A stretch of 64,000 nucleotides of DNA from positions 64,001 through 128,000 of the forward strand of contig JAEUPQ010000034.1 of assembly GCA_016789405.1 (NCBI GenBank). Reading direction: 5' to 3'. A model generated the notes under the pieces. The model ran no database searches, was not told the DNA's origin, and worked only from the letters and a program-made list of their open reading frames with translations. How positions within the stretch are numbered: position 1 is the stretch's first letter; every line of letters starts with the position of its first letter. Positions 53,701 through 61,767 of the stretch are shown piece by piece. The stretch is from Lysobacteraceae bacterium (GTDB lineage Bacteria > Pseudomonadota > Gammaproteobacteria > Xanthomonadales > Xanthomonadaceae). A program made the translations under genes and the position numbers.

Positions 53701-56700
53701 GTGCCGGTGATCGCGTAGCTGTAGCTGTTCGAGCCACCGCCTGCGGTGAAGGTTTGCGAGAACGGCGAGGCATACGGTGCATTGAGCGTGCCCGGAGCCG
53801 GAGTCATCGTCAGCGTCGGCGCGGCGATGACCAGCGTATACGCACGACTGCCCGTCTGGCCGTTGGCATCGGTCGCCGTGACGGTGAAATTGAACGTGCC
53901 GACTTCGTAGGAGACGCCCACGAAGACCAGGCCATTCGGCAGGAACAGAGGGCTAATTCCGGAAGGCAAGCTGCCGCTGGTCACCGTGACCGAATGGGTT
54001 CCCGCGCCACCACTGGCAGTGACGGTCTGGTTGTAGAGCGTGCCCGCCGTCGGATTCGGCAATGTAGCCGGATTGATCACGATGGTCGGCGGCGAAATGT
54101 TGATCGTGTAGTTCTGGGCGACCGTGAACGGCGCGCCGGCGCCGGTCGTGCCGGTGTCGGTGGCCGTGATCGTGATGTTGTAGGTGCCCGGCGCCGTCGG
54201 GGTGCCCGACAGCGTGTCGCCGCTGAAGGTCAGGCCCGGCGGCAGCGAACCCGTCGCCGCATAGCTGTACGGACCGGTGCCGCCGCTCGCGGTGAAGGTC
54301 TGCGAGTACGGCGTGTCGTAGACCGGGTTGAACGAACCGCTCGGCGGTGCGAGCGCCAGCGTCGGGCCGGCGACGGTCAGCGTGAAGGCCTCGCCGACCG
54401 TGTAGGGACCGTTGCCGGTGCTGCTATCGGTGGCGGACACGTTGAGATTGAACGACCCGGCTTCCGTCGGGGTGCCCGAGATCGTCACCGTGTTCGCGGT
54501 GGTGCCGGTGATGGACACGCCTGCCGGCAGGCCCGTCACCTGGTAGCCGCTCCACGGCTGTGCGCCACCGTTGAAGGTGAAGGTCTGCGTGTAGGGCGCG
54601 GCCACCGTGGCGGCGAAACCACCGGTCGGCGTGATCGTGATGATCGGGTCCTGCACCGTCACGCTCACGGTCGCCGGCGCCGAGGTGCCGCCGCTGTTGG
54701 TCGCGCTGTAGGTGAAGCTGTCCGGACCGGCGTAACCGGCGTTCGGCTGGTAGGTGATCGTGATGCCGCTGACGATCGCCGTGCCGTTGGTCGGCGGGGT
54801 GACGATGGCGAGCGACGTCGGCGCGCCGCCCGACAGGCTCAGCGGCACGTTGGTGGCTGCCGCGTTGTAGGCGACGGTCAACGACGAGTTCGCCGCGGTC
54901 GGCGGCACGTCGATCACGGTGATCGCGTAGGCCTGCGTGGCCGTGTACGGACCCGTGCCGGTGCTGCTGTCGGTCGCGGTGATGCTGAAGTTGAAGGTGC
55001 CCAGCGCGCTCGGCGTGCCGGTGATGGCACCGGTCGAGGCATTGAGCGTCAGGCCGCCCGGCAGTGCGCCGGCGGTGACGGCATAAGCGTAGGGAGCAGT
55101 GCCGCCGGAGGCTGCGGTGATCGCGTCACTGTACGGGGCACCGAGCGTGCCACCCGCCAGCGTCGTGGCCGGCAACACGATCGTCGCCGGTGCGATGACC
55201 AGCGTGTAGGCCTGGCTGCCGGAGAACGGCCCCGGGAACGGGCTGCTGTCGGTCGCGGTGACGGTGAAGTTGAAGCTGCCACCCGCCGTCGGCGTACCGG
55301 ACAGGATGCCGCCGGGCGACAGGGTCAGGCCTGCAGGCAATGCACCTGCCGTGACCGCGAAGCTGTACGGCGCGGCGCCGCCGCTGGCCGTGATGGTCTG
55401 GCTGTAGGCCGCCGCGACCGTGCCGTTCGGCAAGGTGCCCGGGCTGACCGTGACGGGCACGTCGTCATTGGTGATCGTGCCGACGCCCTGGTTGTCGGCG
55501 ATGGTGGCGTTGGCCGCACCACTCAGGTTGACGAAGAAGGTTTCGTTGGCCTCGGGAACGACCTCGCCGATCACCGGCACCGTGATGGTGCGGGTGGTCT
55601 GACCAGGCGTGAAGGTCAGCGTGCCACTGGTGCTGGTGTAATCCGCCGGCTGGGTCGCGGTGCCATCGGCGGTGGCGTAGTTCACGGTGACCGTCTGGCC
55701 GCTGGCGGCGCTCAGGGTCACGGTGAACACGGCATTGACGGTGCCGGCATTGCCTTCGACCACGGTCACGTCATTGATCGACAGGCTCGGCAGCGGATCG
55801 TCGTTGACGATGGTGCCCACGCCCTGTCCGTCGACCACGACCGCGTTGACCACGTTCGTGACGTTGACGAAGAAGGTCTCGCTCGGCTCGTTCAGCGTGT
55901 CGCCGTTGACCAGCACCGTGAAGGTATAGGTGCTGCTGCCGGCCGGGATGGTCTGGCCGGTCAGGCTGCTGGCCACGTAGTCGACGCCCGCGGTGGCCGA
56001 GCCGTTCGCGGTGGCGATGTCGAAGGTGACGCCACCCGGACCGGCCGGCGCGCTCAGGCTCACCGTGAAGGTGAAGTTGGTGATGCCGGCGTTGCCTTCG
56101 TTCGCGGTGACATCGTTGATCACCAGGTTCGGCAGGTCGTCGTTGAGGATCGTGCCGGTGGCGCTGTTCGGCACGCCGACGGTGTAGCCGGCGCCGGCAT
56201 TCAGGGTGAGGGTGACCGTCTCGTTGGCTTCGATCGTGGCGTCGGCGGTCGGGTTGACCGTGATCGTGCCGGTGGTGCTGCCGGCCGGGATGACCAGCGG
56301 CGAGGCGATCGTCGCGTAGTCGGTGCCGTTGGTCGCGGTGCCGCCGATCGTGTAGTTGATCGAAAGCGCCGAGAAAGACGCCTGGTTCAGCGTGACCGTG
56401 TAGACGAGATTGGGCGCGCCGTCTTCCGCGACATTCGCCGGCGAGACGCTGATGGTCGCGCTCGGCACGTCGTCGTTGAGGATGGTGCCGGTGGCGCTGG
56501 CGGGCACGCCGACGGTGTAGCCGGTGCCGGCCGCGACCGTCATGGTCACGGTCTCGTCGGCCTCGACGGTGCCGTCGACGGTCGGGTCGATGGTGAACGT
56601 GGCGGTGGTCGCGTTGGCCGGGATGACCACGGTGGCGACGCCGCCGGTGTAGTCGGTGCCCGAGGTGGCGGTGCCGGAGGTGGTGATGTTGACCGTCGTC

Positions 56701-57761
56701 GGCGAGGTCAGGTTGAGGCTGCGGGTGACCGTGAAGGTCAGGTTGGTCGCGCCGTCTTCACTGACCGAGGCCGGCAACACCGCGATGGAGACGCTGGGCG
56801 GCGGGCTGACGGTGAGGGTGTAGTTCTCGACCTCGAAATAGGTGCCCGGGCCGGTGCTGGCATCGGTGACGCGGATGGTCACCGGATAGTTGCCCGGTGC
56901 CGCAGCCGTGGTGCCGCTGACGACGCAGGCGGAGGAAACGCTGATACCCGCCGGGAAGGTGCCTGTCTCGAGCAAGCAGGTGTGGGGAGCAACACCACCG
57001 GTGATGACCAGGGTCTGCGAGAAAGCCGCCCCCTGGATGGCCGTACCGGTGGCGGGATTGATGGCGAGGGTCGGGTTCTGCACCGTGCCGGTGTAGCCCT
57101 TGTCGACGAACTGCGCCGTGGGCGTGGTGGCATCGGTCGAGCGGACGCTGAAACTGTAGGCACCACGCTGGGTCGGCGTGCCGCTGAGCACGCCGCCGCC
57201 GGTCAAGCTGAGACCGGCCGGCAGGACACCGCTCTGCAAGGTATAGGTGTAGGGCGCGAGTCCGCCTGAAGAGGTCAGGGTCTGCGAGAACGGCGTGCCG
57301 GCGGTCAGCGTGGGCAAGGCGGCCGGCAGCACCGTGATCGGCGAGGCTGACGGGGTGATGGTGATCGTGAACCGGACGTCGCCGTTGCCGGCCAGGGAGC
57401 CATCGGCGAGTTCGAAGACATCGGTCGAACCGATTCCGGTGGAACCGTTGTGGCTGTAATCCAGGAACCACTGGCCGCCCGTGTGCCGGGTCGTGGCCGT
57501 ACCATGGTCTTCGAAGTCCCCAGCGCCGAAAGCGCCGCCATCGATCGCGCCATCTCCGCCCAACCCGCTGACGGCTTCACAGTCGCTGATGTTGATTGTG
57601 ACCGTGCCTCCGGCGGTGACCGTGCCCGTCTGGGCCGGGCATTCCGTGGACGTGTGCTGGGCGCTCGCGAGCATGGGCCAGAAGGCCGCCAGCGCGAGCA
57701 GCAGGAACGCGAGCGCGCCGTTGAGGCGACGACCCGATCGGCGGTTCGAAGACATATGCAT
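50790..57761 (-). CDS. Giant autotransporter with Ig-like and Calx-beta-like repeats, 2323 residues
   Basis: The signal peptide is about 1-35 (cut after LASAQ). Putative Ig-like repeats (about 140-320) are followed by four Calx-beta-like repeats (about 324-774: xVxEDG/EGNAG start, ILNDD or IVNDD end). About twelve more Ig-like repeats follow to about 1930, with the motifs ASGGxAPY and GTPTxxGxFNF. The linker RPDPSRDPEVRG (about 1939), then NFQQRLERLHGA and a Gly/Asn spacer, leads to the beta-barrel (about 2045-2323, last residue Phe). This is a surface adhesin-type protein. AGGGGAG precedes ATG at 57761. Residue numbers are approximate. Confidence 0.88.
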   Translation of the reverse strand: MHMSSNRRSGRRLNGALAFLLLALAAFWPMLASAQHTSTECPAQTGTVTAGGTVTINISDCEAVSGLGGDGAIDGGAFGAGDFEDHGTATTRHTGGQWFLDYSHNGSTGIGSTDVFELADGSLAGNGDVRFTITITPSASPITVLPAALPTLTAGTPFSQTLTSSGGLAPYTYTLQSGVLPAGLSLTGGGVLSGTPTQRGAYSFSVRSTDATTPTAQFVDKGYTGTVQNPTLAINPATGTAIQGAAFSQTLVITGGVAPHTCLLETGTFPAGISVSSACVVSGTTAAAPGNYPVTIRVTDASTGPGTYFEVENYTLTVSPPPSVSIAVLPASVSEDGATNLTFTVTRSLNLTSPTTVNITTSGTATSGTDYTGGVATVVIPANATTATFTIDPTVDGTVEADETVTMTVAAGTGYTVGVPASATGTILNDDVPSATISVSPANVAEDGAPNLVYTVTLNQASFSALSINYTIGGTATNGTDYATIASPLVIPAGSTTGTITVNPTADATIEANETVTLTLNAGAGYTVGVPNSATGTILNDDLPNLVINDVTANEGNAGITNFTFTVSLSAPAGPGGVTFDIATANGSATAGVDYVASSLTGQTIPAGSSTYTFTVLVNGDTLNEPSETFFVNVTNVVNAVVVDGQGVGTIVNDDPLPSLSINDVTVVEGNAGTVNAVFTVTLSAASGQTVTVNYATADGTATQPADYTSTSGTLTFTPGQTTRTITVPVIGEVVPEANETFFVNLSGAANATIADNQGVGTITNDDVPVTVSPGTLPNGTVAAAYSQTITASGGAAPYSFAVTAGALPAGLTLSPGGILSGTPTAGGSFNFTVTATDSSPFPGPFSGSQAYTLVIAPATIVLPATTLAGGTLGAPYSDAITAASGGTAPYAYAVTAGALPGGLTLNASTGAITGTPSALGTFNFSITATDSSTGTGPYTATQAYAITVIDVPPTAANSSLTVAYNAAATNVPLSLSGGAPTSLAIVTPPTNGTAIVSGITITYQPNAGYAGPDSFTYSATNSGGTSAPATVSVTVQDPIITITPTGGFAATVAAPYTQTFTFNGGAQPWSGYQVTGLPAGVSITGTTANTVTISGTPTEAGSFNLNVSATDSSTGNGPYTVGEAFTLTVAGPTLALAPPSGSFNPVYDTPYSQTFTASGGTGPYSYAATGSLPPGLTFSGDTLSGTPTAPGTYNITITATDTGTTGAGAPFTVAQNYTINISPPTIVINPATLPNPTAGTLYNQTVTASGGAGTHSVTVTSGSLPSGISPLFLPNGLVFVGVSYEVGTFNFTVTATDANGQTGSRAYTLVIAAPTLTMTPAPGTLNAPYASPFSQTFTAGGGSNSYSYAITGTLPAGLSFSGNTISGTPTVPGSYPITITATDTLMTGVGAPFSIAQNYTIDVPAPTIVVNPATLPDPVAGTAYSQTLTASGGASPYGFALTAGSLPSGITLGSSGALSGTSFEVGTYSFTVTATDANGQTGSRAYTVTIAAPVLTMTPAAGTLTATYGAPYSQAFTAAGSPGPYNYVLTGTLPAGLSFSGNTISGTPTVPGSYAITVTATDTVLTGAGAPFSIAQNYTIDVPAPTITIDPASLPNTTAGLAYSQSITATGGVAPYAFTVTAGALPTGLSLSTGGALSGTTTASGTFNFTVTATDTFGQAASRAYTVVVAVPTITLNPATLPAGTAGTAYNQVLTISGGIAPYTVTQTGALPTGLTFNTATLTFSGTPTQSGTFNISVTVTDSTGGTAATVTNNYTLTIAVPSLTLTPATVPAGTAGVAYTQTFTASGGIAPYTYAISAGALPAGLTFTPAGVLSGTPTVAGTFNFSVTATDSTTGTAGTVTVAYTLTLSVPTITVNPPVLPNAVFAVPYNHVINAVGGTAPYTFAVSAGALPAGVTLNANGTISGAPTVTGAFNFTIRATDALGFTGTRAYAITVIQRPDPSRDPEVRGLIESQADATRRFATTQINNFQQRLERLHGAGSGGGFDNGLSVSYDQYCPEMVGSIPGRRCDRPNAGDSIGGGVGNGRGNGLGNGAGQGGGSGNGNKAFGIWASGMIRSGNHDGRNGSADVDFETDGVSFGLDYRFNDAFVLGGGVGYGTDSSDVGQNGSRSEGRAYSVALYGSYSPGDVFFLDGLWGYQNLDYDLRRFVTTNGNFVHGSRGGSQWFGSVSAGADIGAGNWQFTPYARVDVAKARLNGYTESGDAIFALRYEEMEVDTTTGNAGVRIDYSRETSWGRFSPQFRVEYQHDFKGGAAQTMRYADLPVGPFYRATFSDFDRSRWMFGLGFLFDLDNDWSFKLDYRGLIGNGDDRDHGVQLNVDKKF
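52980..54640 (-). repeat. Two-domain coding super-repeat in the giant autotransporter
   Basis: Marker sequence ACGTCGATCGTGTAGTTCTG (plus strand) recurs at 53014 and 53551, and a weaker match lies at 54097. The spacings are 537 and 546 bp, exact multiples of three (179 and 182 codons). Each unit encodes two Ig-like domains, an APFSIAQNYTIDVP type and a TDANGQTGSRAYTV type. The first two copies are nearly identical over long stretches, pointing to recent duplication. Confidence 0.75.
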
Positions 57762-58045
57762 GTTCCAGCTCCCCTGAAGAGCGCCCGTCCAACACGGGCT
57801 GCCGGCAAGCCATGATGGCCGCCCTGCGCAAATGCGATCCGGGGATTCCGAGCAGACAACGCAAGCCGCTCCCCCGGCATCGTCTCCATCATTGGAACAG
57901 GCTTCCGGGCCGAGCGGAAGCCCCCGGCGAGAACTGATACCAACATACGGCGGCGGCGGGCCTTGTCGCACCGGCCAATGCGGTTCAGAGTACGTCGGCG
58001 CGGCGCACGACGTGTCCGCGCTCACCATCCAAGGGGAGGATCACG
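57762..58045. other. Divergent intergenic region, autotransporter and tail-collar genes
   Basis: This 284-bp gap should hold promoters for the giant autotransporter (minus) and the tail-collar triad (plus). A perfect 8-bp hairpin GGCTTCCG-N7-CGGAAGCC lies at 57900-57922. I see no strong promoter match by eye and no operator I can name. The shared gap raises the possibility of joint regulation. Confidence 0.45.
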
Positions 58046-58591
58046 ATGAGCGAATTCTTCATCGGCCAGATCATGATGGCCGGCTTCAACTTCGCGCCCA
58101 AGTTCTGGGCGCTGGCGAACGGCCAACTGCTGCCGATCAACCAGAACCAGGCCTTGTTCTCGCTGCTGGGGACGCAGTACGGGGGCAACGGCACCACCAA
58201 TTTCGCGCTGCCCGACCTGCGCAGCCGCACGCCCATCGGCTATGCCTCGTCCGTGGACCCGAGCTGGCAGCCGCCCTCGGTGCAGATCGGCCAGTCCTCC
58301 GGCGTCGAGAACGTGACCCTGCTGAGCACCAACCTGCCGGCGCATACGCACTCGATGAACGCGTCGACCACGAACGGCGACAACCGTGGCGCGAGCGGAC
58401 GCATCTACGCGACCAGCACCAGCACCGCGACACCACTGAATGTCTATGCCAGCAGCTCGGGCCCGCTTCTCCCCCAGACCCCCCAGACTGTCGCTCCGGC
58501 CGGCGGGAACCAACCACATCCGAACCTGCAGCCCTACAGCGTCATCAATTTCTGCATCGCGCTGAGCGGCATCTTCCCGTCGCGCAACTGA
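58046..58591 (+). CDS. Tail-collar domain protein 1 (MdpB-like)
   Basis: The product is 181 residues. The phage tail collar pattern occupies the N-terminal half: FAPKFWALANGQLLPINQNQ, then TQYGGNGTTNFALPDLRSR. The middle is Ser/Thr/Asn-rich, and the C-terminus has GGNQPHPNLQPYSVINFCIA and IFPS. No signal peptide is visible. The ribosome binding site AAGGGGAGG is very strong. Such proteins outside prophages are often called microcystin-dependent proteins and have no settled role. It is the first of three tandem paralogues. Confidence 0.92.
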   Translation: MSEFFIGQIMMAGFNFAPKFWALANGQLLPINQNQALFSLLGTQYGGNGTTNFALPDLRSRTPIGYASSVDPSWQPPSVQIGQSSGVENVTLLSTNLPAHTHSMNASTTNGDNRGASGRIYATSTSTATPLNVYASSSGPLLPQTPQTVAPAGGNQPHPNLQPYSVINFCIALSGIFPSRN

Positions 58592-58666
58592 CGCCACCCT
58601 TCAAGGACAACGGACCCGCGCGCCCTGCGGCAGCGCGATCCTTACAACCTCCGGAGCCAACGACTC

Positions 58667-59203
58667 ATGAGTACACCCTACATCGGCGAAATCCGCATGT
58701 TCGCCTTCGGTACACGCGGCGCCCCCAACAACTGGCAGGCCTGCGACGGCAGCCTGCTGCCGATTTCCGAGTACGACGCGCTGTTCGCCCTGATCGGCAC
58801 CACCTACGGCGGCGACGGCCAGACCACCTTCGCGGTACCCGACCTGCGCGGCCGCCTGCCGATCCACCAGGGCACGGGCCCGGGCTTGAGCAACTACGTC
58901 ATCGGCCAGCGCGCCGGTACCGAAACCGTGACCGTACTGCCGACGCAGATGCCTGCGCATACGCACACGCTGGTCGTGACATCCGGCGCCGGCGGCGGCG
59001 TGACGCCAGGGAACACGGTGCTGCCCGGCAGCGTCAGTGGTGACACCTTCTATGCGTCCGACATCACCGGCGCCACTCCGTTGCCGATGTCCGCCCAATC
59101 GACGAGCCTCGCCGGCGGCAGCCAGCCGCACGAGAACTGCATGCCCACGTTGACGGTGCAGTACTGCATCGCGACCTTCGGCATCTTCCCCTCGCAGGCC
59201 TGA
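58667..59203 (+). CDS. Tail-collar domain protein 2 (MdpB-like)
   Basis: The product is 178 residues. The collar pattern reads RGAPNNWQACDGSLLPISEY, LFALIGTTYGGDGQTTFAVP and DLRGRLPIHQGTG. It carries MPAHTHTLVV in the middle and ends GGSQPHENCMPTLTVQYCIA, GIFPSQA. It differs from its neighbours chiefly in the central segment, which may be the variable part. The ribosome binding site GGAG precedes the ATG. It lies 75 bp after protein 1 with no other gene between. Confidence 0.92.
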   Translation: MSTPYIGEIRMFAFGTRGAPNNWQACDGSLLPISEYDALFALIGTTYGGDGQTTFAVPDLRGRLPIHQGTGPGLSNYVIGQRAGTETVTVLPTQMPAHTHTLVVTSGAGGGVTPGNTVLPGSVSGDTFYASDITGATPLPMSAQSTSLAGGSQPHENCMPTLTVQYCIATFGIFPSQA

Positions 59204-59285
59204 CCGGCGCACCTGCACTTCCATCGCGCCACGCAGGCGCGGTCGCGCCTCCACGCCGCGACCACCTCATCGGAGGAACCAGATC

Positions 59286-59825
59286 ATGACCCAACCCTAC
59301 ATCGGCGAGATCCAGCTGTTCGGCTTCAACTTCAATCCGCGCTACTGGGCATTCGCCAACGGCGCCACGCTGCCGATTTCCCAGAACACCGCACTCTTTT
59401 CCCTGATCGGCACCATCTACGGCGGCAACGGGCAGACCACCTTCCAATTGCCGAACTTCGCCGGCCGCGCGGGCTGCCAGCAGGGCAATGGACCAGGCCT
59501 GTCGCCGCGCAGCCTCGGCGAAGCCTTCGGCGTCAACACCGTCACCCTGACCAGCAACCAGATCCCGCAGCACAACCACGGCATCAACGCATATCTGCCG
59601 ACGGATGCGACCAAGAAAGTCAGCGCTCCCGTCGCGAACGGCGGGCTGTCCCAGCCCGGCGCAACAGCGAACAGACCCTTCAATACGAGCGCCCCCAACA
59701 CGACCTTCGCGCCGAACATGATCAGCCCCAGCCAGGGCGGCGGCCAGCCGCACCAGAACCAGCAGCCTTACCTGGGCATCAACTTCTGCATCGCGCTTGC
59801 CGGCAATTATCCTTCCTTCCCCTGA
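59286..59825 (+). CDS. Tail-collar domain protein 3 (MdpB-like)
   Basis: The product is 179 residues. The collar region is NFNPRYWAFANGATLPISQN, then TIYGGNGQTTFQLPNFAGRA, with IPQHNHGINAY in the middle. The C-terminus is GGGQPHQNQQPYLGINFCIA, NYPSFP. The ribosome binding site GGAGGA is strong. It is 82 bp after protein 2. The three share the same length and ends and are tandem duplicates; the run is followed by a GNAT gene. Confidence 0.92.
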   Translation: MTQPYIGEIQLFGFNFNPRYWAFANGATLPISQNTALFSLIGTIYGGNGQTTFQLPNFAGRAGCQQGNGPGLSPRSLGEAFGVNTVTLTSNQIPQHNHGINAYLPTDATKKVSAPVANGGLSQPGATANRPFNTSAPNTTFAPNMISPSQGGGQPHQNQQPYLGINFCIALAGNYPSFP

Positions 59826-59883
59826 CATGACGGTGGCAACGCCATCGCGGCTCGCACCGTTTCCTGCGGAGCGGACCGATCAC

Positions 59884-60408
59884 ATGACCATTCCCGCGCT
59901 CCTCGCCGAGCGCGGGTTTTCATTGCGATGGCTGCACAATGCGGACCTGCCCTGGCTGCGCGACCTCTACGCGTCGACGCGCGCGGAAGAGATGGCCCCG
60001 GTCCCCTGGCCCGAGATCGCGAAGCGCGCCTTCCTCGACCAGCAGTTCGGCCTGCAGCACCAGCACTACCTCGCGCACTACGCCGACACCGACTTCCTGG
60101 CGATCGAACAATCCGGGCGCGGGCCGGTCGGCCGCTACTACCTGCAGCGCTCCGCCTCGGCGCACCTGATCGTCGACATCTGCCTGTTTCCCGGCATGCG
60201 CGGCAGCGGCGTGGGCAACACGCTGATCCGGCACAGCCAGGCAGAGGCCGCCGCGCTGGGCCGTGACATGCACCTGCACGTGATGCGCAGCAATCCCGCT
60301 GCCCGGCGACTCTACGAGCGACTGGGCTTCGTGGTCACCGACGACACCGGCGCATCCCACATCGCCATGGCCTGGACGCCCACGCCTGGGGCGTCGACCG
60401 TCAGTTGA
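59884..60408 (+). CDS. GNAT-family N-acetyltransferase
   Basis: The product is 174 residues. The acetyl-CoA-binding strand and pyrophosphate loop are readable as DICLFPGMRGSGVGNTLIRH, followed by RSNPAARRLYERLGFVV at the C-terminus, the standard GNAT ending. The substrate is unknown. The start at 59884 follows GGAG. It is 58 bp after the tail-collar triad on the same strand and could modify one of those proteins or a sugar, but this is only positional inference. Its end overlaps the convergent DUF6916-like gene by 8 bp. Confidence 0.9.
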   Translation: MTIPALLAERGFSLRWLHNADLPWLRDLYASTRAEEMAPVPWPEIAKRAFLDQQFGLQHQHYLAHYADTDFLAIEQSGRGPVGRYYLQRSASAHLIVDICLFPGMRGSGVGNTLIRHSQAEAAALGRDMHLHVMRSNPAARRLYERLGFVVTDDTGASHIAMAWTPTPGASTVS

Positions 60409-60694
60409 ATACCGCCTGGTAAAGAAAACCGGCGCGTTCCTGCGCGACCGGCACCAGGAAGATCCCGACCTCGCCCACGCGCGGATGGCGCATCGCGTAG
60501 ATCTGCTGCGGGAACAGGATCGGCGAGGTATTGCGGAACAGCAGCGAGAAAGGTGCGCGCATCCGCGCACCTTCGCCCTGCTCGGGCATGGGCCGGGCTT
60601 CGACCAGCACGAATTCCACGTCCATGTCGTTGAGCCCGGCGGTGAACGTTTCGTTCACGCAGCCGGCAAAGTGTTCCAGCGTCAGCAGATCCAT
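60401..60694 (-). CDS. DUF6916-like protein
   Basis: The product is 97 residues, soluble and beta-rich. It begins MDLLTLEHFAGCVNETFTAG and continues VEFVLVEARP, then FSLLFRNTSPILFPQQIYAM. I associate this pattern with the DUF6916 family, which is repeatedly found next to tail-collar (MdpB-like) and GNAT genes; I cannot confirm the family by search. The start at 60694 follows GGGGA. It is convergent with, and overlaps, the GNAT gene by 8 bp. Confidence 0.7.
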   Translation of the reverse strand: MDLLTLEHFAGCVNETFTAGLNDMDVEFVLVEARPMPEQGEGARMRAPFSLLFRNTSPILFPQQIYAMRHPRVGEVGIFLVPVAQERAGFLYQAVFN

Positions 60695-60963
60695 GGAGTC
60701 CCCGTGTGGTCGTGATGGCCGGCATCGCATCGCCGGCATGGCCGCGACATCCTCGCGTGCGGGCGCGACGCATACAAGATGGTGTCCGGCATCAGTTGTG
60801 CACGCGCGTGGACGGGCACGGGACGCTGCGTCGCCCCGATCACGCAGACAGACGGGCCTGCGGCAACGACAATAGGCTGGCAAGTACCCGAAGCGCTTCG
60901 CCGGGATTCAGCCAGCAGCGGCCATCCTGAACGCCTTTTTTGACATCCGGCCCCCAGCAGACC

Positions 60964-61767
60964 GTGTCGCTCCCGACCTCCACCGCCGTCCGCATTTCCG
61001 GCCTCCGCCTCGAACGGGGTGGTCGCACCATCCTGCGCGACATCGATCTTGCGGTGCCACAGGGCAGCGTGACGGCGATCCTGGGGCCCTCTGGCTGCGG
61101 CAAGTCGACGCTGCTGTCGGCAGTGACCGGGGAGCTGGCGCCGGCCGCCGGCACCGTCGAGGTCTTCGGCCAACCAGTCCCGCAACGCAAGCGCGACCTG
61201 CTGGAACTGCGCAAGCGGATCGGCGTGCTGCTGCAGGGCAACGGCCTGCTGACCGACCTGACCGCCGCCGAAAACGTCGCCCTGCCGCTGCGCACCCATA
61301 CCGACCTGCCACCGGCCGTGGTGCGCCAGCTGGTCGAGATGAAGCTGCATGCGGTGGGTCTGCGCGCCGCCGCCGACCTCTTCCCGCGCGAGCTCTCCGG
61401 CGGCATGGCACGCCGCGTGGCCCTGGCGCGCGCCCTGGCCCTCGATCCGCCGCTGATGATCTACGACGAGCCGCTGACCGGGCTGGATCCGATCGCCAGC
61501 GGCGTGATCATGAGCCTGATCTCGCGGCTCAACCGCACCTTGGGCCTGACCAGCCTGATCGTGACCCACCACGTCCACGAAACCCTGCCGATCGCCGATC
61601 GCGCGGTCGTCATCGCCAACGGCTGTATCGTCTTCGACGGCACACCCGCTGAACTCGAGACCGGCGGCGACCCGCTGGTCCGCCAGTTCCTCGACGGCCA
61701 GCCGGACGGCCCCATCCCCTTCGATGCACGCCCGTTCGGCGCGGTCGCACGCACGGAGGCCGCGTGA
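60964..61767 (+). CDS. mlaF: Phospholipid transport ABC ATPase MlaF
   Basis: The product is about 267 residues. Walker A is GPSGCGKST (about 41-49), the signature is LSGGMARRVAL, Walker B is PLMIYDEPLTGLDP, and the H-loop is IVTHH. MlaF powers the MlaFEDB inner-membrane complex that keeps outer-membrane lipid asymmetry. No ATG is available; GTG at 60964 is proposed over TTG at 60940, and neither has a clear ribosome binding site. The stop TGA shares a base with the mlaE ATG. Confidence 0.95.
   Translation: MSLPTSTAVRISGLRLERGGRTILRDIDLAVPQGSVTAILGPSGCGKSTLLSAVTGELAPAAGTVEVFGQPVPQRKRDLLELRKRIGVLLQGNGLLTDLTAAENVALPLRTHTDLPPAVVRQLVEMKLHAVGLRAAADLFPRELSGGMARRVALARALALDPPLMIYDEPLTGLDPIASGVIMSLISRLNRTLGLTSLIVTHHVHETLPIADRAVVIANGCIVFDGTPAELETGGDPLVRQFLDGQPDGPIPFDARPFGAVARTEAA

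Noticed and set aside
50823..57269. A 2148-codon plus-strand open frame antisense to the giant autotransporter
   Set aside because: Its translation is a low-complexity Arg/Val/Gly/Ala mix without domains. It is a shadow of the repetitive, GC-rich sense gene, which has signal peptide, repeats and barrel.
58046..59825. Prophage
   Set aside because: Only tail-collar domain proteins are present. No capsid, terminase, integrase, lysis genes or attachment sites are visible around them.
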